Of a stretch of DNA of 64,000 nt, positions 1-8,562 are shown in pieces. How positions within the stretch are numbered: the stretch's first letter is position 1; each line of letters opens with the position of its first letter. Source of the DNA: Agrobacterium tumefaciens (GTDB lineage Bacteria > Pseudomonadota > Alphaproteobacteria > Rhizobiales > Rhizobiaceae); NCBI RefSeq assembly GCF_000834635.1, contig NZ_JXQV01000004.1:1-64000 (forward strand). Direction: 5' to 3'. The notes under the pieces were generated by a model that saw nothing but the letters and a program-made list of their open reading frames with translations, did not search any database and was not told the origin of the DNA. Position numbers and translations under genes: made by a program.

Positions 1-71
<71 letters not shown>

Positions 72-262
72 AATCTAAAAATTCTCCCATTACAGATAAC
101 CGAAATAAAAAGTTCAAAATTGCTTGCCAAACCGATTGATCCCAGGCGGCATCAAGCGTGTGAACGAGTATGCTTGGTCAATACTGCAGGATTAGCACGG
201 GCGACGACGCGCATGAAGCCCAATGCCCATTGTCGACCTCAATCGCTCAGCTCCGAAAGAAG

Positions 263-281
263 CGGCGGGCCATGCCCGCCG
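263..281. terminator. Bidirectional hairpin, likely terminator
   Basis: An 8-bp perfect GC stem (263-270 with 274-281) and a 3-nt loop, between the tRNA and the convergent dehydrogenase stop. It is followed by TTTGTCG on the plus strand and CTTCTTTC on the minus strand, so it could end either transcript. The rest of 72-305 shows nothing else that I can support. Confidence 0.5.
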
Positions 282-305
282 TTTGTCGTAAAATACGTCC
301 GGCAC

Positions 306-1481
306 TTACGCTGTCAGCACCACTTTGATGCATTCATCCTTCTTGTCACGAAACGTCTCGTAGAGTGCAGGTCCGTCTTCCAACTTCGCACGATGAGTGA
401 TGATGAAGCTCGGATCGATTTCACCTTCTTCAATACGGCGCAGAAGGTCTTGCGCATAGCGGTTGACATGCGTCTGGCCCGTACGAATAGTCAGGCCTTT
501 GTTCATGGCGGCACCGAATGGAATTTTGTCGAGCATGCCACCATAAACGCCGGGGACTGAGACGATGCCACCCGGTCTGCAAGCCATGATCGCGGTGCGC
601 AGAACATGCGGGCGATCGGTTCCGAGGAAGGTGGCTGCCTTTACCTTGTCGATAACAGCATCGAACGATGCAGTGGCGTGGGATTCAGCACCGACGGCAT
701 CGATGCACTTATCGGCGCCATGGCCGCCCGTCATATCCTTGATGTAATCGGGAATGGTGCCGTCAATCTGGTCGTAGTTGATGATCTCAGCTCCCGCCGC
801 TTGCGCCAGCGCTAGGCGCTCCGGCACGTTGTCGATGGCGATGACGCGCTCCGCCCCCTGCATGAAGGCGCTTTTGATGCAGAACTGGCCAACCGGGCCG
901 CAGCCCCAGATCGCAACGATGTCGGTCGGCTCGATTTCGCAATTGGCTGCAGCCATCCATCCGGTTGGGAAGATATCACCCAGAAACAGAGCCTGCTCGT
1001 CTGTCATGCCGTTGGGTATGATGATCGGCGAGACATCCGCATAGGGTACGCGCACAAATTCGGCCTGGCCACCGGGAATACCGCCGGTCAGGTGAGAGTA
1101 GCCGAACAGGCCAGCCGTCTGATAACCGAAGGCCTTGACGCCATTTTCCGGCTTGGGGTTGGATCGTTCACATACGGACCAGTTGCCCTTACGGCATTGG
1201 ATGCATTCGCCACATGAAATGGTGAAGGGCACGACGACCCGGTCGCCAACCTTGAGGTTCTCGTTGTCGCGACCGACATCAACCACTTCACCCATGAATT
1301 CATGGCCCAGAATGTCGCCCTTCTCCATGAAGGGAATATACCCATCCATCAGATGCAGATCAGAGCCACAGATGGCGCAGGCGGTCATCTTGATGATGAC
1401 ATCACGCCCGTCCTGGAGTTGCGGTTCGGGTACGCTGTCGCAACGAATGTCGCCTTTGCCGTGCCAGCAGAGAGCTTTCAT
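306..1481 (-). CDS. Zinc-dependent alcohol dehydrogenase (formaldehyde-dehydrogenase-like MDR family)
   Basis: This 391-residue medium-chain dehydrogenase most likely oxidises an alcohol or aldehyde with NAD(P)+ in the cytosol. Visible zinc ligands are Cys38 in CAICGSD with the following His43, and Gly-His-Glu at 59-61. The structural-zinc lobe supplies Cys90, Cys93, Cys96 and Cys104. A Rossmann motif ([11 protein letters not shown]) follows near residue 190. The length, and an insertion before the C-terminal helix, fit the glutathione-independent formaldehyde dehydrogenase-like branch rather than short ADHs. The substrate is not determinable from sequence. It stands alone and convergent with the tRNA; about 120 bases separate its start from the end of the ABC gene upstream on the same strand. 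Confidence 0.88.
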   Translation of the reverse strand: MKALCWHGKGDIRCDSVPEPQLQDGRDVIIKMTACAICGSDLHLMDGYIPFMEKGDILGHEFMGEVVDVGRDNENLKVGDRVVVPFTISCGECIQCRKGNWSVCERSNPKPENGVKAFGYQTAGLFGYSHLTGGIPGGQAEFVRVPYADVSPIIIPNGMTDEQALFLGDIFPTGWMAAANCEIEPTDIVAIWGCGPVGQFCIKSAFMQGAERVIAIDNVPERLALAQAAGAEIINYDQIDGTIPDYIKDMTGGHGADKCIDAVGAESHATASFDAVIDKVKAATFLGTDRPHVLRTAIMACRPGGIVSVPGVYGGMLDKIPFGAAMNKGLTIRTGQTHVNRYAQDLLRRIEEGEIDPSFIITHRAKLEDGPALYETFRDKKDECIKVVLTA

Positions 1482-1595
1482 GGTTCTATTCCTCTTTATT
1501 GTCGGTTTCCGTGACGCGTCGCGCTGTTGTTAGCGTCCGAACCGAAGTGGAGGGCAGAAGTTCCGTTCGCTCTTTATCGTTATGGCAAAGGCGGG

Positions 1596-1618
1596 CGCCA
1601 GCCTCAGGAAGGCTGGCG
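1596..1618 (-). terminator. Hairpin overlapping the ABC-exporter stop codon
   Basis: A perfect 9-bp stem (1596-1604 with 1610-1618) and a 5-nt loop. It straddles the stop codon of the upstream minus-strand gene (1604-1606). The following minus-strand sequence is only weakly T-rich, so it may end transcription or protect the 3' end. Confidence 0.45.
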
Positions 1619-3499
1619 GTTCTGTTTGCGAAAGCGCGGCTTTTTGATTAGCTTTGAGAGCCTGCCCCGCTTTTGGTGGCGTTGCATGAGGCCGATATCG
1701 CTGACCAGCTTCGCGCCACCCTCGCGTTTTTCCAAGGTGATCTTGCGGGTGTGAAACGCTTCAAGCTCGACGCGGTGCGCAACGCTGAGAACGGTCGCGT
1801 CGGGAAGCTCTTCGATCAGCATGGCCATGATCTTGTCCTGCGTCTTATCATCAAGAGCTGATGTCGCCTCATCCAGCACGATGATATTCGGCTTGTGAAG
1901 CAGAAGACGGGCGAAGGCGAGGCGCTGCTTTTCACCGCCCGACAAGGTGTGGTCCCATGGAGCCTCTTCCTCCATCTTTTCGCCAAGCTCGCCAAGTCCG
2001 ACCTTGTCCAGTGCAATCTGGATATCTTCCTCGCCCCAGCTATCTGCGGGGCGGGGATAGGAGACCGCCCGGCGCAGCGTGCCGGTCGGAATATAGGGCT
2101 TTTGCGGCAGCATGAAGAGTTGATGCTCGGGATGAAAATCAACACGTCCACCGCCCCAAGGCCAGAGCCCGGCAATGGCCCGAACCAGCGTGCTCTTGCC
2201 AGAGCCCGATTCACCAGCGACCAGAACCCGTTCGCCCGGCTGGATCTGCACTTCAGTCTCCTTCACCACTGCCGTACCATCGCCCAGCGAAACCGAGAGG
2301 TCGCTGAGGCTGAGCATCGTATTGTCAGTGGTTTCCCCGCGCTGGATGCGCCCAACAGTGTCACTCTTTTCCGCCTGCTCGAGACCATCGAGAGACATCA
2401 TCAGCGATGCGACACGGCGTGCGCAGGCGTTCCAGTCTGCCAGGCGTGGATAATTATCGACCAGCCATCCGAACGCGCCCTGCACAATGGTGAAGGCGGA
2501 CGCGGCCTGCATGACTTGGCCGAGCGACATGCTTCCATCCAGAAACTTGGGCGCACAGAGCAGAACCGGCACCACAGGCGCAATCAGCATGGAACTGTGG
2601 GAAACGAGCGAGGTGCGCATATACTGGTTGGACAACAGCCGCCACTGCGTTCTGACGTTGAAAAAGCGTCGGTCGAGGTCATCGCGTTCCTCTTCCTCAC
2701 CGCCCAGCAGGGCGATGCTCTCGCCGTTTTCACGTACCCGCGTCAGCGTATAGCGAAACTCGGCCTCAACCTGGTTTTTGGTTTCGGAAACCTTGACGAA
2801 ATTGCGCCCGATAAATGCAATCGCACTTGAGGTGATAATGGCATAGACAACCGCGGCGATGACGAGGAATCCGGGTATGGTCACCGTTGAGCCAGCTATC
2901 TGCAAGGTCAGCGCACCGCCAATGGTCCACAAGACGACGATGAATGTCGAGGCGGAAACGAAGGCGGAAATGACACCGGCGGTGAAATCAACCGGGGCTT
3001 CGGTGGCAATGCGCATATCTTCGGAAATGCGCGCTTCAGGGTTCTGGTGGTCGCCATCAATCAGGTTCAGCTGATAGTAGCGGCCACTGGCGAGCCAGCG
3101 CCCTGTCAGCCCCTTGGTCAGCCACGAGCGCCAGCGTCTTTGCATGCGCATGCGCACATAGACCTGCGAACTCACCAGTCCCACGCTACCCAGCACGAGA
3201 AATGGAAAGATCGAGCCGAGCGAATAGACGCCCTCGGCGTTTCGCTGCTCAATCGCGTCGAAAAGCCCACGGTTCCAGACGTTGATACCATATTGAAAAC
3301 CGACATTGATGCCGATCATGACCAGAAGCCCGATGGAGAGCGGCCATGCCAATCGATCACCTTGCCGGCCCCAGAAGCCACGCGCACTGATCCAGAAGCG
3401 TTTGAGAAGGAAGGCCTTCCGGGCCTCTTCCACTTCTTCGGGCGTCATATCGTGATGGCTAATGGAGGCGTCCGAAGACACTGAGGGATCAGAAACCAT
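1604..3499 (-). CDS. ABC transporter, fused membrane/ATPase, SbmA/BacA-YddA type
   Basis: This 631-residue half-transporter has an N-terminal membrane domain of the ABC_membrane_2 type (SbmA/BacA/YddA and peroxisomal ALD relatives) with several hydrophobic segments between about 35 and 300. A C-terminal ATPase follows. Walker A (GESGSGKST), signature LSGGEKQR and Walker B (IIVLDEATSALDD) are all intact. Family members move peptides, cofactors or lipids; BacA-like proteins affect peptide uptake and envelope lipids in rhizobia, but here the substrate is unknown. I chose the ATG at 3499 because AGGAG sits 5 bases upstream of it; a GTG at 3505 lies directly on that site. It appears monocistronic. 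Confidence 0.88.
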   Translation of the reverse strand: MVSDPSVSSDASISHHDMTPEEVEEARKAFLLKRFWISARGFWGRQGDRLAWPLSIGLLVMIGINVGFQYGINVWNRGLFDAIEQRNAEGVYSLGSIFPFLVLGSVGLVSSQVYVRMRMQRRWRSWLTKGLTGRWLASGRYYQLNLIDGDHQNPEARISEDMRIATEAPVDFTAGVISAFVSASTFIVVLWTIGGALTLQIAGSTVTIPGFLVIAAVVYAIITSSAIAFIGRNFVKVSETKNQVEAEFRYTLTRVRENGESIALLGGEEEERDDLDRRFFNVRTQWRLLSNQYMRTSLVSHSSMLIAPVVPVLLCAPKFLDGSMSLGQVMQAASAFTIVQGAFGWLVDNYPRLADWNACARRVASLMMSLDGLEQAEKSDTVGRIQRGETTDNTMLSLSDLSVSLGDGTAVVKETEVQIQPGERVLVAGESGSGKSTLVRAIAGLWPWGGGRVDFHPEHQLFMLPQKPYIPTGTLRRAVSYPRPADSWGEEDIQIALDKVGLGELGEKMEEEAPWDHTLSGGEKQRLAFARLLLHKPNIIVLDEATSALDDKTQDKIMAMLIEELPDATVLSVAHRVELEAFHTRKITLEKREGGAKLVSDIGLMQRHQKRGRLSKLIKKPRFRKQNRQPS

Positions 3500-3651
3500 T
3501 CTCACTCCTGGTCAAATGTGAGGGCGACGTTGGGAGCAAAAAATGTTCCTGCTATCAACGGGGCGGCCCCGATCTGGTTCCAGCTTTATGATGGTTTTCA
3601 GATGTATGAATGAGGCGCAGACGCGTAACGTCTGGGCCTGACAATCATAAC

Positions 3652-3852
3652 TTACTGATTGCGCGCTTCCAGGCGGCGCTTGTCGCGCTCCACATAGTCG
3701 AAGCCGAACTGCGTCAGGCGAAACTGGCGCTTTTGAAATTCACCGCGAATGGAAATGTAGCCTTGCTCTTCGGCTTCGCCCAATGTCTTGAGGCTGGTGC
3801 CTTTGGGCGGCGTTTGCCATTCCATGCCTTTGGCGCTGTGTAGCAGAACCAT
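3652..3852 (-). CDS. Small conserved-looking hypothetical protein, 66 aa
   Basis: I do not recognise the family with confidence. The 66-residue product is basic and ends in a charged helix (DYVERDKRRLEARNQ). Its middle (LKTLGEAEEQGYISI then RQFRLTQFGFDYV) reads like a short winged-helix recognition helix and wing. The open frame continues upstream to 3912, but those 20 codons run into the palindromic repeat, so I prefer the internal ATG at 3852. A GGAGAGA lies about 20 bases upstream of it, too far for an ideal ribosome site, so the start is uncertain. A small hairpin (3618-3634) follows the gene. Confidence 0.5.
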   Translation of the reverse strand: MVLLHSAKGMEWQTPPKGTSLKTLGEAEEQGYISIRGEFQKRQFRLTQFGFDYVERDKRRLEARNQ

Positions 3853-3884
3853 TATCTTTATAATCGTAGTCTCTCCATCGTCCC

Positions 3885-3983
3885 AGAGCATTTCCGGTGA
3901 ACATGGGTTCACCGGAAATGCTCTATCTATTGTTTTTACGCAATTCCGGACGCAAAACCGGTTCCCACTTTTGCTGGAATTGC
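3885..3983. repeat. RIME/ABC-like rhizobial palindromic intergenic repeat
   Basis: Two adjacent palindromes. The first is a perfect 18-bp stem (3885-3902 with 3907-3924) and a 4-nt loop. The second has arms GCAATTCC/GGAATTGC (3940-3947, 3976-3983) enclosing GCAAAA/TTTTGC (3952-3957, 3969-3974). The sequence resembles from memory the dispersed RIME/ABC mosaic elements of Rhizobiaceae intergenic regions. I saw no second clear copy in this window. It fills most of the gap between the two small genes. Confidence 0.7.
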
Positions 3984-4074
3984 TCTATGTACGCCAACGC
4001 TATCGGGCGCATAGATACACAAACTCCGGCGGGCAGCCTGTGCGCACCGGAGCTTGATGTCGCAACTGAATGCG

Positions 4075-4203
4075 TTACTTCTTTTTGGTCGAGCTTTCGC
4101 TGGCCTTGACCTGAGAGCCGAGCGTTGGCGCGGCTGCCGGAGCGACCTTGTCCTTCTTCGGCTTTCTGACTTCTTTGTTGCTGCGGACCTGACCCTTAGC
4201 CAT
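4075..4203 (-). CDS. Very small basic protein, 42 aa
   Basis: A 42-codon gene beginning MAKGQVRSNKEV and ending in Lys-Lys-Lys. A strong ribosome site (AAGGAGAC) stands 6 bases before the ATG, on the minus strand. Almost a third of residues are Lys or Arg, with an Ala/Pro hinge in the middle and no hydrophobic segment, so it should be a soluble, mostly disordered cationic peptide. Similar MAKGQ-R-SNKE peptides are, to my recollection, annotated as conserved hypotheticals across Proteobacteria. A role in nucleic acid or ribosome binding is only a guess from charge. It lies between the palindromic repeat and zwf. Confidence 0.72.
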   Translation of the reverse strand: MAKGQVRSNKEVRKPKKDKVAPAAAPTLGSQVKASESSTKKK

Positions 4204-4302
4204 GGAATGTCTCCTTGTTTGTCTTGCAGATTAGCGATGATGTGGATGGTAAAGGCAAGAGATTTTTGATCGCAGATGCCCTCCGGCCCTATTCACCGGT
4301 GA

Positions 4303-5814
4303 CTATGCCTGTTTGTGCGGGTGCAGCACGCCCAGCTCGCGCCATTGCCGCCCGTCGCGCTCGATCAGCTCTTGCGCACATTTCGGGCCCATGCTGCCCG
4401 GTTGGTAGGGTTCAGGATGCCCCTCTTTAGCCCAGAGATCGAGGAAGGGTTGAACCACGGCCCAACCGGCTTCAATGCCATCGGCCCGCTGAAACAGCGT
4501 CTGGTCGCCAACAAAGAGTTCATAGAGCAGCGATTCGTAGCCGGTCGTCTTGCCGATATCGAACCGGTCCGCATAGCGAAAGTCGAGCGAAACCGGCACG
4601 GTATCGACGGTCTGGCCCGGCGATTTGATCGACATTTCCAGGCTGAGCCCCTCATCCGGCTGAACCTGAATGACGAGGCGGTTTGGCGGCAGCTTTGGTC
4701 TGGAATCCGACTGTCGAAACTGGGTGAAGGGGACATTCTTGAAGGTCACGACAATTTCGGTGTCGCGGGCCGTCATCGCCTTGCCGGTGCGCAGGTAAAA
4801 GGGAACGCCCGCCCAGCGCCACGTATCGGCATAGATTTTCAGCGCGACGAAGGTTTCCGTGCTGGAGCCGGGTGCGACATCCCTAGTGTCCTGATAGGCC
4901 GGAATGGAAACGCCGTTCAACGTGCCTGCCGTGTAGACGCCGCGTGCGGAATGGCTTGGCGCTTCTTCCTCTGTGTAGATGCGCAAGGCAGCCAGCAGCT
5001 TGCTTTTCTCATTGCGGATGGCTTCCGCATCGAAACTATTGGGCGGCTCCATCGCCACCATAGCCAGAAGCTGGAACAGATGGTTCGGAATCATGTCGCG
5101 AAGAGCGCCTGTCGCATCGTAGAACTTGCCGCGCGTGCCCACATCCACGGTTTCGGCAGCGGTAATCTGCACATGGTCGATGTAATTGCTGTTCCACAGC
5201 GCTTCGATCATCATATTGGCAAATCGCGCCGTCATCAGGTTCTGAACGGTTTCCTTGCCGAGGAAGTGGTCGAGGCGATAGACCTGTTTTTCGGCGACGA
5301 TGTTGAGGATCTTCGCATTGAGCGCGCGGGCTGAAGCAAGGTCTGTCCCGAAAGGCTTCTCAATGGCGATGCGCCTGAAAGCGTCGTCCTTCTCGGTCAC
5401 CATCCCGTGCTGACCCAGTTTCTCGACGATGGTGCCGAAGAACTGCGGCGGAACGGCCAGATAAAAGGCGGCATTTCCCGTTTCAGACTGGGCAAGCCTG
5501 CGGGCGATTTCGACAAAGACCTCGTCTTTGGTAAAATCGCCGCTGATATAGGAAATGCGCTTCTTCAGCCGCAGCCATGCCTGATCGGCAGAAACCGGCT
5601 CGTCACCGCCCAGTCCAGCGAGGAAACCATCCAGCTTTTCAACCAGCACCGCATCGTCGCCGGGCTCTATGCCCACGCCGATAATGTGAAGATCATCCGC
5701 CACCAGTCCGCTGCGTGTGAGGTTGATGAGCGCGGGCACCAGAAGGCGGCGCGTCAGATCGCCTGTGGCACCGAAGATGACGAGTGTAACCGGAGGGGCA
5801 GGTGCAGCGTCCAA
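4303..5814 (-). CDS. zwf: Glucose-6-phosphate 1-dehydrogenase
   Basis: It oxidises glucose 6-phosphate to 6-phosphogluconolactone with NAD(P)+, feeding the Entner-Doudoroff and pentose-phosphate routes in the cytosol. The 503-residue protein has the dinucleotide site FGATGDLTRR at 14-23, the conserved EKPFG, and the substrate-binding RLDHFLGKE signature around residues 180-190. Length is standard for the family. The start is TTG at 5814, with GGAG about 9 bases upstream and no better ATG nearby. No pgl or edd follows on this side: the gene downstream is the 42-residue peptide, and a phosphatase gene lies upstream. Confidence 0.95.
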   Translation of the reverse strand: MDAAPAPPVTLVIFGATGDLTRRLLVPALINLTRSGLVADDLHIIGVGIEPGDDAVLVEKLDGFLAGLGGDEPVSADQAWLRLKKRISYISGDFTKDEVFVEIARRLAQSETGNAAFYLAVPPQFFGTIVEKLGQHGMVTEKDDAFRRIAIEKPFGTDLASARALNAKILNIVAEKQVYRLDHFLGKETVQNLMTARFANMMIEALWNSNYIDHVQITAAETVDVGTRGKFYDATGALRDMIPNHLFQLLAMVAMEPPNSFDAEAIRNEKSKLLAALRIYTEEEAPSHSARGVYTAGTLNGVSIPAYQDTRDVAPGSSTETFVALKIYADTWRWAGVPFYLRTGKAMTARDTEIVVTFKNVPFTQFRQSDSRPKLPPNRLVIQVQPDEGLSLEMSIKSPGQTVDTVPVSLDFRYADRFDIGKTTGYESLLYELFVGDQTLFQRADGIEAGWAVVQPFLDLWAKEGHPEPYQPGSMGPKCAQELIERDGRQWRELGVLHPHKQA

Positions 5815-5871
5815 AGCAATGTCTCCAACTGTCTGAATTGGCCTTGAGCATAGAACATCGTTCGGACCGGA

Positions 5872-6453
5872 TTATGTCTCGTTCCAGCTCCTGATGACCG
5901 GCTCATCCAGATTGTGCTCATAACCCAGAATACTGATGCTGGTCGTATCGAGAACGAAGAACAGACCCGCTTCGGGGCCTAAGCCAAGCCATCGGGCGGC
6001 CAGAACGCGCAAGAAGTGGGAGCTGGAAAAAATCAGCACATCGCCCGCGATATCCCTGATCTTTTCGATCACGGCATCGGCTCTCAGCGCCACATCCGCG
6101 CCCGTTTCTCCGTCAGGGCAGCCATCGCGAAAGAGGTTCCAGCCGGGGTGCTGCTTGTGAATATCCGGCGTGGTCACGCCTTCATATTGGCCATAGTCCC
6201 ATTCGGCTAGATCGTCGTCGATTTCTGCGCGGGAGCCGAAGCCCGCGAGTTCGCAGGTCCTGCGGGCGCGCTGGGACGGGCTGGTCAAAACCGCATTGAA
6301 GGCACGGGGCGGTAGGCGTTCGACCAGCCACGCCGCTGCGGTCTCGCCTTTTTCCGTCAGGGGAATGTCGCTGCGCCCGGTATGGCGCCCGGATTTCGAC
6401 CATTCCGTTTCGCCGTGCCTGACGAGGAAAATCTGCGGCAGTTTTTTACTCAT
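5872..6453 (-). CDS. Histidine phosphatase (phosphoglycerate-mutase-like) family protein
   Basis: 193 residues of the branch 1 histidine phosphatase fold. The catalytic RHGE is at 12-15 (phospho-acceptor His13). A second His in SSSHFLRVLA near residue 145 and the Arg of SPSQRARRT complete the phosphate pocket. The substrate cannot be read from sequence; SixA, CobC, GpmB and broad-specificity sugar phosphatases share this pattern. Ten bases separate it from the end of the YjbR-like gene upstream, so they probably share a transcript with coaBC. Confidence 0.85.
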   Translation of the reverse strand: MSKKLPQIFLVRHGETEWSKSGRHTGRSDIPLTEKGETAAAWLVERLPPRAFNAVLTSPSQRARRTCELAGFGSRAEIDDDLAEWDYGQYEGVTTPDIHKQHPGWNLFRDGCPDGETGADVALRADAVIEKIRDIAGDVLIFSSSHFLRVLAARWLGLGPEAGLFFVLDTTSISILGYEHNLDEPVIRSWNET

Positions 6454-6463
6454 CGCTCTTGCC

Positions 6464-6817
6464 TCATAGGATACCGAGTTCCATCCGCAACTTCCTCGTC
6501 AATCCTGCCGCCACAAGCTGATAGGAGCGCTGGATATAATGTTCCAGGTCTTCCTGCCCGAGCGGAGAGTGGTCGGAAATGGAAATCCATTTGCGCTTGG
6601 CAAAATAGGGTGCCTGCGCGATACCTTCGAGTGAGGTCAGGATTTCAAAGCTCTCTTCCGTGCATTTGACAACGAGACGCCAGTTTTCGCGCTGCCCCAG
6701 AACGGCAAAGACCTTGTCTCCAACCTTTGCGACATGGGAATCCCACTGATCGACAAAGCCGACGCCGGGCCACCCGCCAAGGGTCGCGTCGAAAAAGCTG
6801 GGCTCAAAAAAGCTCAT
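6464..6817 (-). CDS. MmcQ/YjbR-like protein
   Basis: 117 residues. The single YjbR (CyaY-like fold) domain spans the protein, with the family's pattern of a central KVFAVL strand, the basic KCTEES segment and the KRKWISI strand before a C-terminal helix. Members are often named DNA-binding on structural grounds, but no function is settled. Its ATG overlaps the stop of coaBC by 4 bases (6814-6817), which implies translational coupling and one transcript. Confidence 0.8.
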   Translation of the reverse strand: MSFFEPSFFDATLGGWPGVGFVDQWDSHVAKVGDKVFAVLGQRENWRLVVKCTEESFEILTSLEGIAQAPYFAKRKWISISDHSPLGQEDLEHYIQRSYQLVAAGLTRKLRMELGIL

Positions 6818-8031
6818 TGCGCTTTGTCCGAGATCATGGTTGCAATCATCGCCGCAAGCCGTTTCGCCACCTCCACCTTGTCGAGATCAGGCCACGCCTC
6901 GATGCCATCTTGGGAAATGATCCTCACGCTGTTGCGGTCGCCGCCCATGATGCCAGTAGAGGCCGAGACGTCATTGGCAACGATGATGTCAGCACCCTTG
7001 CGCGCAAGTTTGGCGCGGCCATTGGCCTCCACATCCTGCGTTTCCGCGGCAAAGCCGACGACGATGGCAGGCCTTTGCGCGTGGTGGCCCAGAGTCTTGA
7101 GAATATCCGGATTTTCCGTGAGTTGTAGGGCAGGCGGCTTATCGCCGGGCTGCTTCTTGATCTTCTGGTCTCCAGCTGCTGCCACGCGCCAGTCGGCAAC
7201 GGCTGCCACCATCACCGCGATGTCACAAGGCAGTTGCGAAAGCACCGCATCCAGCATCTCCTGCGCCCGTTCCACATGAACGGTGACGACGCCGGCCGGG
7301 TCGGCAATCGTGACCGGGCCGGAAATGAGCGTGACCTCCGCGCCAAGCTCGGCTAACGCCGCTGCAATCGCATGGCCCTGCTTGCCGGAGGAGCGGTTGG
7401 CAATGTAGCGCACCGGATCGATCGGTTCATGCGTCGGGCCTGATGTGACGATGGCCTTCTTACCCGAAAGCGGCTTCGGCCCGTCATCCAGCGCCTTCTC
7501 GAGGGCTTCGACAATCTGCAAAGGTTCCGCCATGCGGCCAAGGCCCACCTCGTTCTTCTCGGCCATTTCTCCAGCCATGGGGCCTATAAAGGCGACACCA
7601 TCGGCCTGAAGCGTTGCAATATTGCGCTGCGTTGGCTTTGCCGCCCACATTTTCGGATTCATGGCGGGGGCTACCAGCACCTTGCGGTCTGTTGCTAGCA
7701 AAATGGTGGAGGCCAAATCATCGGCCAGACCATGGGCCATTTTCGCCATCAGATCAGCAGTGGCGGGGGCCACGACAATGAGATCGCAATCCCGCGCCAG
7801 CCTGATGTGGCCAACATCCTGCTCATCCTGACGTGAGAACAGCTCGGTAAAGACGTGGGTGGCCGAGAGCGCGCCAACGGCAAGCGGTGTCACGAATTGC
7901 TGCGCACCCGCAGTCATCACAGGCGTTACCCGTGCACCGCGCTCTTTCAGACGGCGGATGAGATCAAGGCTCTTATAGGCCGCGATGCCACCTGAGATGA
8001 TGAGAAGAATATGCTTGCCCGAAAGTGTCAT
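6814..8031 (-). CDS. coaBC: Bifunctional phosphopantothenoylcysteine decarboxylase / phosphopantothenate-cysteine ligase
   Basis: This enzyme makes 4'-phosphopantetheine from phosphopantothenate and cysteine in two steps of coenzyme A synthesis. The N-terminal flavoprotein half opens with HILLIISGGIAAYKS and carries the APAMNPKMW loop. The CoaB half starts near residue 185 with KAIVTSGPTHEPIDPVRYI and contains NRSSGKQGHAIA. Starting at the ATG at 8031 gives 405 residues, the usual length; ATG 8058 is an alternative. The frame stays open to 8082, but that addition lacks family support. It heads a probable coaBC-yjbR-phosphatase unit. Confidence 0.94.
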   Translation of the reverse strand: MTLSGKHILLIISGGIAAYKSLDLIRRLKERGARVTPVMTAGAQQFVTPLAVGALSATHVFTELFSRQDEQDVGHIRLARDCDLIVVAPATADLMAKMAHGLADDLASTILLATDRKVLVAPAMNPKMWAAKPTQRNIATLQADGVAFIGPMAGEMAEKNEVGLGRMAEPLQIVEALEKALDDGPKPLSGKKAIVTSGPTHEPIDPVRYIANRSSGKQGHAIAAALAELGAEVTLISGPVTIADPAGVVTVHVERAQEMLDAVLSQLPCDIAVMVAAVADWRVAAAGDQKIKKQPGDKPPALQLTENPDILKTLGHHAQRPAIVVGFAAETQDVEANGRAKLARKGADIIVANDVSASTGIMGGDRNSVRIISQDGIEAWPDLDKVEVAKRLAAMIATMISDKAQ

Positions 8032-8160
8032 GATGCCGACCAGTATCCTGTTTGACATGGAGCCTAAGCCCTTGGCTTTCAAAGTGCAATCGCAGCGGAC
8101 GCGGTTGCGCGTTCACGCGGCGCATCGCGCCCGTGGCATGTCTGTTTCAACCCGGAGAGG

Positions 8161-8220
8161 CCACGCAAATGCGGGAAGTGTCTCTGGTATGGTCTTGCAG
8201 GGTGTGCCGCATTTGCGTGG
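8161..8220. repeat. 14-bp perfect inverted repeat, 32-nt spacer
   Basis: Arms 8161-8174 and 8207-8220 are perfect reverse complements (CCACGCAAATGCGG and its partner). They lie in the 480-base stretch between coaBC and deoA, which holds no open frame that looks like a real gene. The function is unknown. It could fold as a long hairpin in the coaBC leader or serve as a paired binding site. Confidence 0.5.
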
Positions 8221-8237
8221 GCCTGCCGTTACCGCTG

Positions 8238-8265
8238 AAGACCGGATCGTGAATGATCCGGTCTT
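8238..8265. terminator. Perfect 11-bp hairpin in the deoA-coaBC gap
   Basis: Arms 8238-8248 and 8255-8265 pair perfectly around a 6-nt loop. The arms end in AA/TT, but neither flank has a full T tract, so termination is only possible. It could close the nucleoside operon, whose last gene deoA ends about 300 bases upstream on the minus strand. Confidence 0.4.
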
Positions 8266-8524
8266 AAGCTTTGAGGTACATCCGGCAAGCCGTCCCGTCC
8301 CGCATCCGAAAGCCGTGAATGGTCTTTCGGGTCGAGATGGTCCAGCCCACCATCGCATTCTGATGCCTGCCCGCACGTCTGCGTCCATCCACCAGCCTTC
8401 CGCCCGCGCCCATGTCTCGCGAAAACATGGCGCGTCGGAAGTGGGGAGATTGTAGGCATGGGTCCGCTCGTCATTGAGAAAGCGCTTGGGTGTTTTTTTG
8501 ATATTTTTGCATTTTTTGAACAAG

Positions 8525-8549
8525 CATCTGATTTTGCTCAGATGTTTTT
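8525..8549. terminator. Hairpin with T tract just downstream of deoA
   Basis: A 7-bp stem (8525-8531 with 8538-8544) is followed by five T on the plus strand. It begins 14 bases after the deoA stop on the minus strand, where the downstream tail is CTTGTTC followed by an A-rich stretch. As drawn the T tract faces the plus strand, so its role for deoA is uncertain. Confidence 0.4.
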
Positions 8550-8562
8550 GCATTTCCGGCTC

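Noticed and set aside
8113..8553. A 146-codon frame in the coaBC-deoA gap
   Set aside because: It has no domain and an unusual Cys/Trp/Arg-rich composition. It crosses three hairpins, and an overlapping frame on the other strand is equally long.
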